Made by a program: the position numbers and the translations under genes. Positions 1 to 5,883 of a stretch of DNA of 15,192 nucleotides are shown here, in pieces (position 1 is the first letter of the stretch; every line of letters starts with the position of its first letter). Source of the DNA: CAZHRJ01 sp964534765 (GTDB lineage: Bacteria > Lindowbacteria > 2-12-FULL-62-27); assembly GCA_964534765.1 (NCBI GenBank), contig CAZHRJ010000074.1, positions 1 through 15,192 of the forward strand. The letters run 5' to 3'. The notes under the pieces are model-generated. The model was not told the DNA's origin. It ran no database searches and saw only the letters and a list, made by a program, of their open reading frames with translations.

Positions 1-333
1 GCCGTCGAACGCGCGCGAAATTTGTCACGGGGTTTGTATCCGGTAACACTCGAAAGACATGGACTCATGGCGGCGCTGCGGGAACTGGCGGACAGCGCGT
101 CGGCGCTGTACGGCATTCGGTGTTCGGCGTCCGGTGTCCGCTCCGCGGCGCCTGAATATACGCGAGAACACAACCGCCATTCAGCTTTACCGAATCGCCC
201 AGGAATCGGTGCACAACGCCGTCAAGCATGGCCGGGCTCGCCGCGTGACTGTCGGCCTCTCGCGGGAGAGGGGCTGCGGTATTCTGGCGATCACAGACAA
301 CGGCATGGGCATCGACTCGAGGAAGACATCCTC
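1..333 (+). pseudogene. Decayed sensor histidine kinase (NarX/DesK-type), partial and frameshifted
   Basis: This is a remnant of a HisKA_3-type two-component sensor kinase whose 5' part lies outside the window. Frame 1 reads through about 120 with NLSRGLYPVTLERHGLMAAL, typical of the end of the dimerisation domain. The reading then jumps to frame 2, where 146-310 encodes the ATPase N-box (TAIQLYRIAQESVHNAVKHG) and the G1 box (ITDNGMGID). No single frame joins the two, so a frameshift lies between about 125 and 150. Homology stops just after the G1 box near 315-333. The G2 box and the C-terminus are missing, and an unrelated coding segment follows. It should be non-functional as a kinase. The family call rests on the paired kinase motifs; the exact junction is inferred. 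Confidence 0.75.
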
Positions 334-624
334 AAATTCATGCAGCTCGTGAGCAAGAATTTCAAAGCCGACCGGATCACCTTCGAGAATCAAGTCCGCG
401 CGCTGTACGACCGCGTCGACGCGATCAAATACGAGGGCGTGTGGGCGTCGAGCTTTGTTCCGGGCGACAACGTCCTCGAAATCACCTTCCGCTGGCAGCG
501 CCGCTGGCGCGTCTACGCGACGGGCGCGGAGGAAACCGCGACCGGCATCGCGCTCTTCCGGCTCGAAAAGTCAAACGGCAAGTGACTCCTGCAGGAGATC
601 CGAGAAACCACACCGCTTTTCTAA
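334..624 (+). pseudogene. 3' fragment of an unidentified gene (possibly NTF2/SnoaL-like), copy 1
   Basis: Frame 1 continues out of the kinase remnant and encodes about 84 residues beginning near ILKFMQLVSKNFKADRITFE and ending LFRLEKSNGK at a TGA (583-585). If that TGA is ignored, the same frame runs 12 more codons (LLQEIRETTPLF) to a TAA at 622-624. A second copy of this tail at 1398-1511 has TGC (Cys) at the corresponding position, so the TGA looks like a nonsense change in an older, longer frame. The alternating charged and hydrophobic pattern, with an ending like LFRLEK..G..LLQEIR..PLF, recalls NTF2/SnoaL-like domains, but that is a weak guess. The 5' part of the gene has been lost or fused to the kinase remnant. 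Confidence 0.5.
511..624 (+). repeat. 114-bp gene-tail repeat, copy 1
   Basis: This segment aligns without gaps to 1398-1511. Both start GTCTACGCGACGGGC, share TTCCGGCTCGAAAA and CTCCTGCAGGAGATCCG, and end at a stop codon (TAA here, TGA in copy 2). Many differences are at third codon positions, as expected for old paralogous coding sequence. The stop codon overlaps the antitoxin stop on the opposite strand (621-623). Confidence 0.8.
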
Positions 625-872
625 CTCAATCCGTATTTCTTTTCCATCTCCTCCTGCGACAGAAATGGGCCCCTCTTCGCCGACCTGCGCAGCATCCGCA
701 TAAAACGGCTGTTCTGGGACAGGACGAAGGCCTCAAAATCGAAATGGTCTGAAAACCGTCGGAATTCCCCGAACGGCTTCCCGTTCTTTGTCACCACCAG
801 CGTCGCCGCTCCGCCGTTTTTCGACAGCCTTCCGAATGTCCGTTTGAACTCACGGACTCCCACGTACTTCAT
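621..872 (-). CDS. Phd/YefM-like antitoxin
   Basis: An 83-residue protein whose N-terminus (MKYVGVREFKRTFGRL) and following VVTKNGKPFGEF match the DNA-binding N-terminal half of Phd/YefM antitoxins. That domain normally represses its own operon, and the C-terminal tail (here rich in R, K, E and F) wraps the toxin. The gene overlaps the 3' end of the toxin gene upstream by about 23 bp, so the order is toxin then antitoxin. I chose the ATG at 872 because family proteins begin M-K/R-x-V; a GTG at 875 is also possible. An AAGGAA Shine-Dalgarno site lies 7 nt before the GTG and 10 nt before the ATG. The stop is TAG at 621-623. Role assignment is by family and neighbourhood. Confidence 0.75.
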   Translation of the reverse strand: MKYVGVREFKRTFGRLSKNGGAATLVVTKNGKPFGEFRRFSDHFDFEAFVLSQNSRFMRMLRRSAKRGPFLSQEEMEKKYGLS

Positions 873-1179
873 CACGATGATATTCCTTTCCCCTCAAATA
901 GAGGATGTCTTTCGGCTTGTGGCCAATCCTCGTTATGTAAACCACCGCCGTCTCGAATTCAACGCAATAAAACACGCGGTACGCGCCTCTCACCCGAAGC
1001 TCCCACATTCCAAGATTCTCATCCGGCGGCGCCATCGGCTTTAGGTTCCTGTCCTCCTCGAGAGGATTACCTTCCATCAGGCGGCGTCGAACCGCCTTCA
1101 GAACAGCCACGCGCGGCCCGGCCGCCAAAAAATCAATGTCCTCCTGCGCGGGTCTTGAGTACCGGATATTCCACGTCAC
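850..1179 (-). CDS. RelE/ParE-family toxin
   Basis: A 109-residue protein of typical RelE/ParE length. It opens with TWNIRYSRPAQEDIDFLAAG and ends in the beta-sheet core WELRVRGAYRVFYCVEFETA followed by VVYITRIGHKPKDILY. The R-x-Y-RVFY pattern is characteristic of this fold. Family members are either ribosome-dependent mRNA interferases (RelE) or gyrase inhibitors (ParE); which applies here cannot be decided. The antitoxin follows immediately with overlap. The start is GTG at 1179, six bases after a -10 box, so the message is probably leaderless. Toxin-first order is less common than antitoxin-first but is known, for example in HigBA. Confidence 0.85.
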   Translation of the reverse strand: MTWNIRYSRPAQEDIDFLAAGPRVAVLKAVRRRLMEGNPLEEDRNLKPMAPPDENLGMWELRVRGAYRVFYCVEFETAVVYITRIGHKPKDILYLRGKEYHRDEVRGSP

Positions 1180-1185
1180 ACTGGA

Positions 1186-1214
1186 ATTGTGTCACAAATG
1201 AGTCACATTGTCAA
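1186..1214 (-). promoter_or_regulatory. Promoter and probable operator of the RelE-type module
   Basis: On the minus strand TTGACA (1214-1209) is followed by a 17-nt spacer and CACAAT (1191-1186); the GTG start lies six bases further on. A perfect inverted repeat TTGTG-A-CACAA (1197-1187) overlaps the -10 box. TGTGAC also occurs three times in direct orientation across the region. This placement fits autorepression by the antitoxin complex. It is inferred from sequence only. Confidence 0.6.
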
Positions 1215-1218
1215 CGCC

Positions 1219-1511
1219 AGGACGACGGGAACTTCACGCTGACGTACACGTCAAGCAAGACGGAGGAGGAAGTGACGACGCAGAACTACCGCGAGGCGGT
1301 CTGGCGCGCGGACGCGAACCTCAAATGGGGCGGCCCGGCGCCGGAGGTGGTGGCGGCGCGTGGCGAGGCGGAAGGCGCGGTGAAAGAGATCCTGAACGTC
1401 TACGCGACGGGCACGAAGGAAACCGCCACCGGCATCGCGATGTTCCGGCTCGAAAAATCGGCCGACAAATGCCTCCTGCAGGAGATCCGCGAAACCTCTC
1501 CTCTGTTCTGA
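1219..1511 (+). pseudogene. 3' fragment of an unidentified gene, copy 2
   Basis: From about 1219, just beyond the toxin promoter, one plus-strand frame encodes about 97 residues with no recognisable start. It begins near DDGNFTLTYTSSKTEEEV, passes through NYREAVWRADANLKWGG and ends LFLRxx-like at KCLLQEIRETSPLF followed by TGA (1509-1511). The last 38 codons are paralogous to the fragment at 511-624; the earlier part is not visibly similar. The absence of a start and the abrupt beginning at the toxin-antitoxin promoter suggest the 5' part was replaced when the module arrived. Function is unknown. Confidence 0.5.
1398..1511 (+). repeat. 114-bp gene-tail repeat, copy 2
   Basis: Direct repeat of 511-624, same orientation and length. 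Its TGA stop (1509-1511) lies one base from the VapC stop codon on the other strand (1513-1515). This mirrors copy 1, whose stop overlaps the other antitoxin gene's stop. Confidence 0.8.
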
Positions 1512-1512
1512 C

Positions 1513-1944
1513 TTATACCAACGGATTTTGAGTCTTCAGCTTCGGAAACCGGGAGAAGTCGCGATCGGCGGTATAGAGTGTCTTGACGCCATGGTAGAGG
1601 CACAGGGAGGCGATTCTCGCGTCGTGGATGGCGGCGCCGACAACGGCCGACCGGGAGACGATTTCATCGAGGATCGAAAAAAACTTCTCGGTTTCTCCCA
1701 GCAGAACCAGCCCCGGCGATTCCTGCCAGTACCTGATCCGCTTCAACGCGTCAGCCGCCGGCGTTGGAGGGTTGTAGATTTTCGGATGAGTCACGATGGC
1801 GTAATATTCATAGAGGCAAGGCCACGGAATCGCCCAGCTCGCCGCGCCTTCGGCCAGGGCACGGATGACGGCCAGCGCGGGGCGGTGCCATTGGGAATCC
1901 TCCCGCTGAGCATAGACGAGAATATTGCTGTCGACGGCGATCAT
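1513..1944 (-). CDS. vapC: VapC-like PIN-domain toxin (ribonuclease)
   Basis: A 143-residue PIN-domain protein. The opening IAVDSNILVYA carries the first conserved acidic residue (Asp5). A glutamate in PWPCLYEYYAIV, and the later aspartates in IHDARIASLCLYHG and YTADRDFSRF, complete the acidic metal-binding set expected of a PIN nuclease. VapC toxins cleave RNA, often initiator tRNA or rRNA; the target here is unknown. The ATG overlaps the antitoxin stop by 4 bp (ATGA), so translation should be coupled. All catalytic positions seem intact. The gene ends one base from the stop of a plus-strand gene fragment. Confidence 0.88.
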   Translation of the reverse strand: MIAVDSNILVYAQREDSQWHRPALAVIRALAEGAASWAIPWPCLYEYYAIVTHPKIYNPPTPAADALKRIRYWQESPGLVLLGETEKFFSILDEIVSRSAVVGAAIHDARIASLCLYHGVKTLYTADRDFSRFPKLKTQNPLV

Positions 1945-2177
1945 CGGCTGTAGATCATCTCCCGGATTTTATTCCAGTCGCCTTCCGCCATCCCCCTCTG
2001 CATCCCTTTGCCTTTGGTCGTACACGTCTTCAGTTTGAACTTCCCCCGCTCCGGTTCGGCGCCAAGCAGTTTCCGCAGAGACTCCTCAACGATCTCCCGT
2101 AAGGTCCGATTCTGCCGCCTCGCCAGCCGTTTGGCCTTCTCCAACAGGGGATCGGAAAGTTCGATGGTCGTTTTCAT
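1941..2177 (-). CDS. vapB: VapB-like antitoxin
   Basis: A 78-residue protein beginning MKTTIELSDPLLEKAKRLAR, a ribbon-helix-helix DNA-binding motif of VapB-type antitoxins, followed by NRTLREIVEESLRKLL. The basic C-terminal half (KFKLKTCTTKGKG) and the end GDWNKIREMIYSR should contact the toxin. I chose ATG 2177 over the in-frame ATG at 2189 because family members start at M-K-T-T, and because the upstream ATG lies inside the promoter and palindrome. It overlaps vapC by 4 bp. The pair probably represses its own promoter through the palindrome at the start codon. Confidence 0.85.
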   Translation of the reverse strand: MKTTIELSDPLLEKAKRLARRQNRTLREIVEESLRKLLGAEPERGKFKLKTCTTKGKGMQRGMAEGDWNKIREMIYSR

Positions 2178-2191
2178 ATGGTAAACCATAT
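2176..2191. promoter_or_regulatory. Palindromic operator at the vapB start
   Basis: ATATGGT-AA-ACCATAT has perfect 7-bp arms around a 2-bp centre. It overlaps the -10 box and the vapB start codon, an ideal position for ribbon-helix-helix autorepression. Binding is inferred. Confidence 0.6.
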
Positions 2192-2214
2192 CAATATATA
2201 TGGGTCACTGTCAA
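2185..2214 (-). promoter_or_regulatory. vapBC promoter
   Basis: Minus strand TTGACA (2214-2209), 18-nt spacer, TATGGT (2190-2185), then seven bases to the ATG at 2177. The predicted transcript therefore starts at or next to the start codon. There is no Shine-Dalgarno site. Confidence 0.6.
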
Positions 2215-2342
2215 GTTACGGACGAGATGGGTCCCGGGAAGTCGCCCGGCGGATGTCGCCCGGGTCAATCTACTCGGGCTACCCCAGCGCCGCCGCCTTG
2301 ATGCGGCGTTTGCCCGGGTCGTATTTGAACCGCACCCACGAC

Positions 2343-3725
2343 CTATCCTCCCGGACTGGGTACGTCGAGCTGGTAATCCGGCTGGAGAATGAACCGCAAC
2401 AGATGCTGGGAGTTCAGTTCCGCGGCAATGTCCATGCCGAGGATGCGGGCGCACTCGGAGGCGATCGCAAGCCCCAGACCGCTGTGGGGAGAATTCGACC
2501 GGGCATCATCCTTCCTCCAGAAAGGCTCAAATAAATGACGAAGGTCCTCCTGAGTCATGACGTCGGACGTATTCTCGACCTGAAATTGGAATCGGCCATT
2601 ATCTGTGGATGCGTGCATGCGCACCCGCCCGCCCGCCGGCGTGTACTCGACGGCGTTTGACAACAGATTCTGGACGATGGTTCGAAAGAGGTACGGGTCC
2701 GTATGAATCGATTCTCCGCCATGCAGGTCATTCGTAATGACAAGCTTTTTTTCCCGCGCCTCCGCATCAAGAGGCCGCCAGACATCTTCAACCAGTTCCG
2801 CCAGCAAAACGACGCGCCGCAGGACGGACTCCTGGCCACTCTGACAGCGGACAAGGAACAGTAGCGCCGCAACCATTTTTTCCATCTGGATGGCGATTTC
2901 GAGCGCATCCTAAAACGCTGTTGCGCAGGCTCCGGCGTCCCCGGGATATTTCAGCGCGACTTCCGCCAAAGACCGCAGTTCCGCGATCGGCGTACGAAGC
3001 TCGTGCGCGACATTTGCGCTGAACCGGCGTTCCCGCCGGAAGGAATCCTCCAGGCGCGCCAGTAGTTCATTCAACCGCGCGCAAATGGGCCGGAGTTCCA
3101 CTGGCATCGACTCCGCCGGCAGACGCTCCGAAAGCGTCCAAGCATCAATCGTTCCCACGCGTCCGCCCAGCGCGTCAAGCGGCCGAAGACCGAGGCGGAC
3201 GACAAAACCCACGATCAGCGCCGTGAAAATCAGGATCGCCGTCCCAACCGCCAGGAGCGTGACGCCGATCGCGCGGAGGGACCCGTCAAGATCTGTCCGT
3301 TCTTTTGCAATGACCAGCCTGACAACGTCTCGCTCGTGTCTGATGAAATTCTCCGACCGCACGTCCGCGGACTCATTTTCAGGTCGAAACCGTATGCCCA
3401 CCGCGCGGCCCGGCAGTTCGCCCGGAAGGGGCAGATCCCAAAATTCAGGAGAATCCATCGGTCCCGTGCGGTCCGGCAGGTCCGTCCCGTCAAGCGATTC
3501 CGACCTCTCGATGGATTCTCCCTCAACCGCTGCGTCGCCGATCCAGATCTGGAAATATTCCGGCCGATCCTTACGCTCAAATGACGGCATGTGTTCATCC
3601 GCGAAATCGAATTCGGACAGGAGAACGGACCGGACGGAGAGATAAAAAATGGCGCCGCCCGTCATCAGGATCACGAAAAGTCCAACCAGCAGCCAGCCGG
3701 TAAGGCGGCGCCGGATCGATATCAC
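2343..3725 (-). pseudogene. QseC-like sensor histidine kinase with in-frame TAG
   Basis: This is the sensor partner of the adjacent regulator. From a GTG at 3725, which overlaps the regulator stop by 4 bp (GTGA), the frame holds: a first membrane helix about residues 10-30, a sensor loop, a second helix about 154-177, HAMP, HisKA with the phospho-acceptor in NVAHELRTPIAEL (His241), then TAG at codon 272 (2912-2910). Reading resumes in the same frame (DALEIAIQMEKMVAALL) and continues through the N-box NLLSNAVEY (about 353-361) and G2-like HSGLGLAIA (about 414-422) to a TAG at 2345-2343. Apart from the TAG, the 460 codons are intact. The G1 box is degenerate (VENTSD rather than DxGxG), as in some kinases of this type. 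TAG is one base from CAG (Gln), so this could be a nonsense mutation or a sequence error. If real, the product is a truncated sensor lacking the ATPase. Confidence 0.8.
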
Positions 3726-4399
3726 GAAGCTATCTCTCCCAGGACGTATCCCATCCCGCGCCTCGTGTGAATCAAGGCAACGGCGTCCCGCGTGTCGATT
3801 TTTTTCCGGAGACTGCACACCGTTGAATCCACCACGTTGCTCATCGACTCCACCCGCTCGTCATAAATATGCTCCTCAATCTCACTCCTCGACACCACCT
3901 CGCCGGGTCTATGGGCCAGGTACTCCAGCAGTCTATACTCGCACGGAGTAAGATCGATCCGCCGGCCTTTCCGGATCGCGGCCTTTGCCGCCATGTCAAT
4001 CACCAGATCCCCAACCGTCACCTGTGCGCTCCTCGCGCCGTATCCCCGCCGGGCCAGTGACTGCACGCGCGCAATAAGTTCCTCGAAGGCGAAAGGCTTC
4101 ACAAGGTAATCGTCCGCGCCGGACTGAAGGCCGCGCACTCGGTCGCCGATGGTGTCCTTCGCGGTCAACATCAGGACCGGGACGGTCTTTCCCTTCTCGC
4201 GCAGCTCCTTGAGAATCGAAATTCCGTCCAGTCCGGGAAGCATCCAGTCCAGGATCAGGACATCGTAGGCGTTCGATTCCGCGTACCACAGCCCTTCCCG
4301 GCCGTCGCCGGAAATGTCGACGGCATATCCCGCTTTTTTTAACCCGGTCCCGACCGACTGCCGGAGCCGGACGGAATCTTCGACGAACAAAATCCTCAT
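3722..4399 (-). CDS. OmpR/QseB-type response regulator
   Basis: A 225-residue two-domain transcription regulator. The receiver domain (1-115) has the acidic pocket E7/D8, phospho-acceptor Asp51 (DVLILDWMLPG), Thr79 (VLMLTA) and Lys101 (YLVKPF). The C-terminal winged helix shows the usual LTPCEYRLLEYLAHRPGEVV, VDSTVCSLRKKID and IHTRRGMGYVL. The ATG at 4399 has a strong AAGGAGG site four bases upstream. The gene sits between a secreted PepSY-like protein and its kinase, with a 4-bp overlap to the kinase, so the three are probably one operon. It should bind DNA when phosphorylated; target genes cannot be seen, though the PepSY-like gene is a natural candidate. Confidence 0.93.
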   Translation of the reverse strand: MRILFVEDSVRLRQSVGTGLKKAGYAVDISGDGREGLWYAESNAYDVLILDWMLPGLDGISILKELREKGKTVPVLMLTAKDTIGDRVRGLQSGADDYLVKPFAFEELIARVQSLARRGYGARSAQVTVGDLVIDMAAKAAIRKGRRIDLTPCEYRLLEYLAHRPGEVVSRSEIEEHIYDERVESMSNVVDSTVCSLRKKIDTRDAVALIHTRRGMGYVLGEIAS

Positions 4400-4485
4400 G
4401 CAGCCTCCTTCCCTTCTTCATGTCCACACCTTCCTTTCACTCTTTTTTGATAACTCCTGCATCCGATCCGTCCGAACTCGCGGGA

Positions 4486-5493
4486 CTACTTTTTTTTGCC
4501 GCCCTTCACAAACCCGTGTCGCGCTAATTTCGTCGGGCCGTCTTTGACGAGCCCGATATCCGGCGCGTACACCTTGATGCTGTGTTCCCCCGGTTCCAGG
4601 GGTGTTGTCTCATCGACCTTCAGGCAATCCTGGAACGCCCCGGCGGGAGTCTTGAAGACAGTCGTCAGACTCACAATTTCCGCCCGGTCCATCGCCACTC
4701 CAGGCGCGATTTCCTGATAGTGCTTGTACCCCACGCGCGGCTTGGCCGGCATGATGAGTCCGTACCGGGCGCCATCCGACCCATGAAGCCAGGCGCCGCC
4801 ATGCCCGGTTATGTTACCGTCGTTGTACATGTCCACCTCTTCGCCGAAATAATAGATGTCATTCGTCTTCCGGTCCACCGCGAAGAAATTTCGGGATACC
4901 TCGACCAATTGGCCGTTCTTCTGTTCCCGCTCCTCGACAATCCGCGTCTCGATTCCCCCGACTTTCCGGGTTTCATTCAAAACCGTGATCTCGACGACTT
5001 CTGTCTTGCTCTTTAATACCAGTCGATACCCAGGCTCTAAAATCCAATACCGGTTACGGCCGCTCGTCACGAAATCAACTTCGGTGACTTGAAACGTGTC
5101 GATCCAACCGTCCTTCCCTGACTCAGCCATCTTCGAGGAACCGGTGTTTTCAGAGGATTCATCCCCTTCATTCTCCTCCCCGCGGTAGGTGTGTCCCGGT
5201 CCTTCGATCCCGAGGAATTTACCGTCCGGGGCGACGCTGTAATCCAGCTCTTTTCGGCCCTGTTTCACCTCGAATTCGTAGACGGTCTTTCCGCGAATCG
5301 TCTTCTTGACGATCTCCGTGATTTTCGCATCCTTCTTGACTTCCCGGTTGATCGTCTCTTTCACGGCCGCGGGTACCTGCGACCAGGATACCTCCTCCTC
5401 CTCATACTCCCTGGCGCAGCCCGCTTTCGTGAATCCCAGGGCCGTGACGAAGAGACACAAACCCAAAGCGGTGATCAGATGTTTCAGTGACAT
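4486..5493 (-). CDS. Secreted PepSY-like domain protein, unknown function
   Basis: A 335-residue exported protein. The N-terminus (KHLITALGLCLFVTALGF) is a signal peptide. A Cys in KAGC could be a poor lipobox, so secreted or lipid-anchored are both possible. Residues about 38-95 (VPAAVKETINREVKK, then TVYEFEVKQG and LDYSVAPDGKFL) resemble the PepSY-like fold. A linker rich in E, S and G follows (about 100-130), then a C-terminal beta-rich domain from about 150 with W, Y, D and G-rich stretches (YYFGEEVDMY, GGAWLHGSDGARYG, DIGLVKDGP) that I do not recognise by name. An SD site (GGGAG) lies about 7 nt before the ATG. The stop is TAG. PepSY-type proteins are often encoded beside QseBC-like systems, as here, which suggests an envelope role in sensing or regulation. 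Confidence 0.8.
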   Translation of the reverse strand: MSLKHLITALGLCLFVTALGFTKAGCAREYEEEEVSWSQVPAAVKETINREVKKDAKITEIVKKTIRGKTVYEFEVKQGRKELDYSVAPDGKFLGIEGPGHTYRGEENEGDESSENTGSSKMAESGKDGWIDTFQVTEVDFVTSGRNRYWILEPGYRLVLKSKTEVVEITVLNETRKVGGIETRIVEEREQKNGQLVEVSRNFFAVDRKTNDIYYFGEEVDMYNDGNITGHGGAWLHGSDGARYGLIMPAKPRVGYKHYQEIAPGVAMDRAEIVSLTTVFKTPAGAFQDCLKVDETTPLEPGEHSIKVYAPDIGLVKDGPTKLARHGFVKGGKKK

Positions 5494-5589
5494 GGTCTTT
5501 CTCCCTTCATCGTTTTTTTATCTTTCCCCCAGCAGGGTAACAGACGAACCATTACGGGAAGATGACGCGCCGCGGTTTCTATTCACCGC

Positions 5590-5618
5590 TTGACGGAGGC
5601 GCCGGGTGAAATTATGAA
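5590..5618 (+). promoter_or_regulatory. Promoter of the histone gene
   Basis: TTGACG (5590-5595), 17-nt spacer, TATGAA (5613-5618). Transcription would start about 30 nt before the ATG at 5656, leaving a leader that contains the ribosome binding site GGAGG at 5641-5645. The in-frame TTG at 5590 is this -35 box, which argues against using it as a start codon. The promoter may also serve carAB. Confidence 0.55.
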
Positions 5619-5655
5619 TGTCCGTATTCAATTAACCGAAGGAGGAATCGTTGAT

Positions 5656-5838
5656 ATGTCGGAAGTGCTGGTAGTGACAAGCAAGGTGAAGAAGGTCGCC
5701 AAAGAACAGGGCATGCGGACGGCGGGTGACGCCATCCAGGTCCTGAGCGACCTGGTGGCCGCCAAAATCAAGGAGGGTGTCGAGAAGGCCAAGGCCGCCG
5801 GAAAGAAAACGGTTCAGGCTTCAGACCTCACCGCCTGA
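5656..5838 (+). CDS. Bacterial single-domain histone (NF-YB/archaeal-histone-like fold)
   Basis: A 60-residue, Lys-rich protein: MSEVLVVTSKVKKVAKEQG, then MRTAGDAIQVLSDLVAAKIK, then KAKAAGKKTVQASDL. This matches the compact histone fold: short helix 1, a loop, a long central helix, a second loop with G-K-K-T-V, and the start of helix 3 at the D-L. The VVTSKVK opening and K-T-V-x-x-x-D-L ending are typical of bacterial histones related to Bdellovibrio Bd0055. It lacks the longer helix 3 and tails of eukaryotic histones. The likely role is DNA binding and nucleoid organisation as a dimer. I chose ATG 5656 because GGAGG lies 10 nt upstream and family members start here. It ends 45 bp before carA and may be co-transcribed. 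Confidence 0.85.
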   Translation: MSEVLVVTSKVKKVAKEQGMRTAGDAIQVLSDLVAAKIKEGVEKAKAAGKKTVQASDLTA

Positions 5839-5883
5839 CCCAATCGGTTCCCGTATCCGGCCATTCCCCGTCATGAGTCGGAC

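Noticed and set aside
511..624. Integron attC site formed by the gene-tail repeat
   Set aside because: The repeat is coding sequence with substitutions often at third positions, shows no overall inverted symmetry beyond CTCCTGCAGGAG, and I found no convincing core sites or integrase.
2910..2912. TAG recoded as an amino acid throughout the genome
   Set aside because: TAG also ends cobA (after the family's normal C-terminus), the PepSY-like gene, the Phd-like antitoxin and the kinase itself, so TAG is a normal stop here.
5590..5655. Upstream TTG start adding 22 residues to the histone
   Set aside because: The TTG is the -35 hexamer of a good promoter. GGAGG precedes the ATG at 5656, where family members begin.
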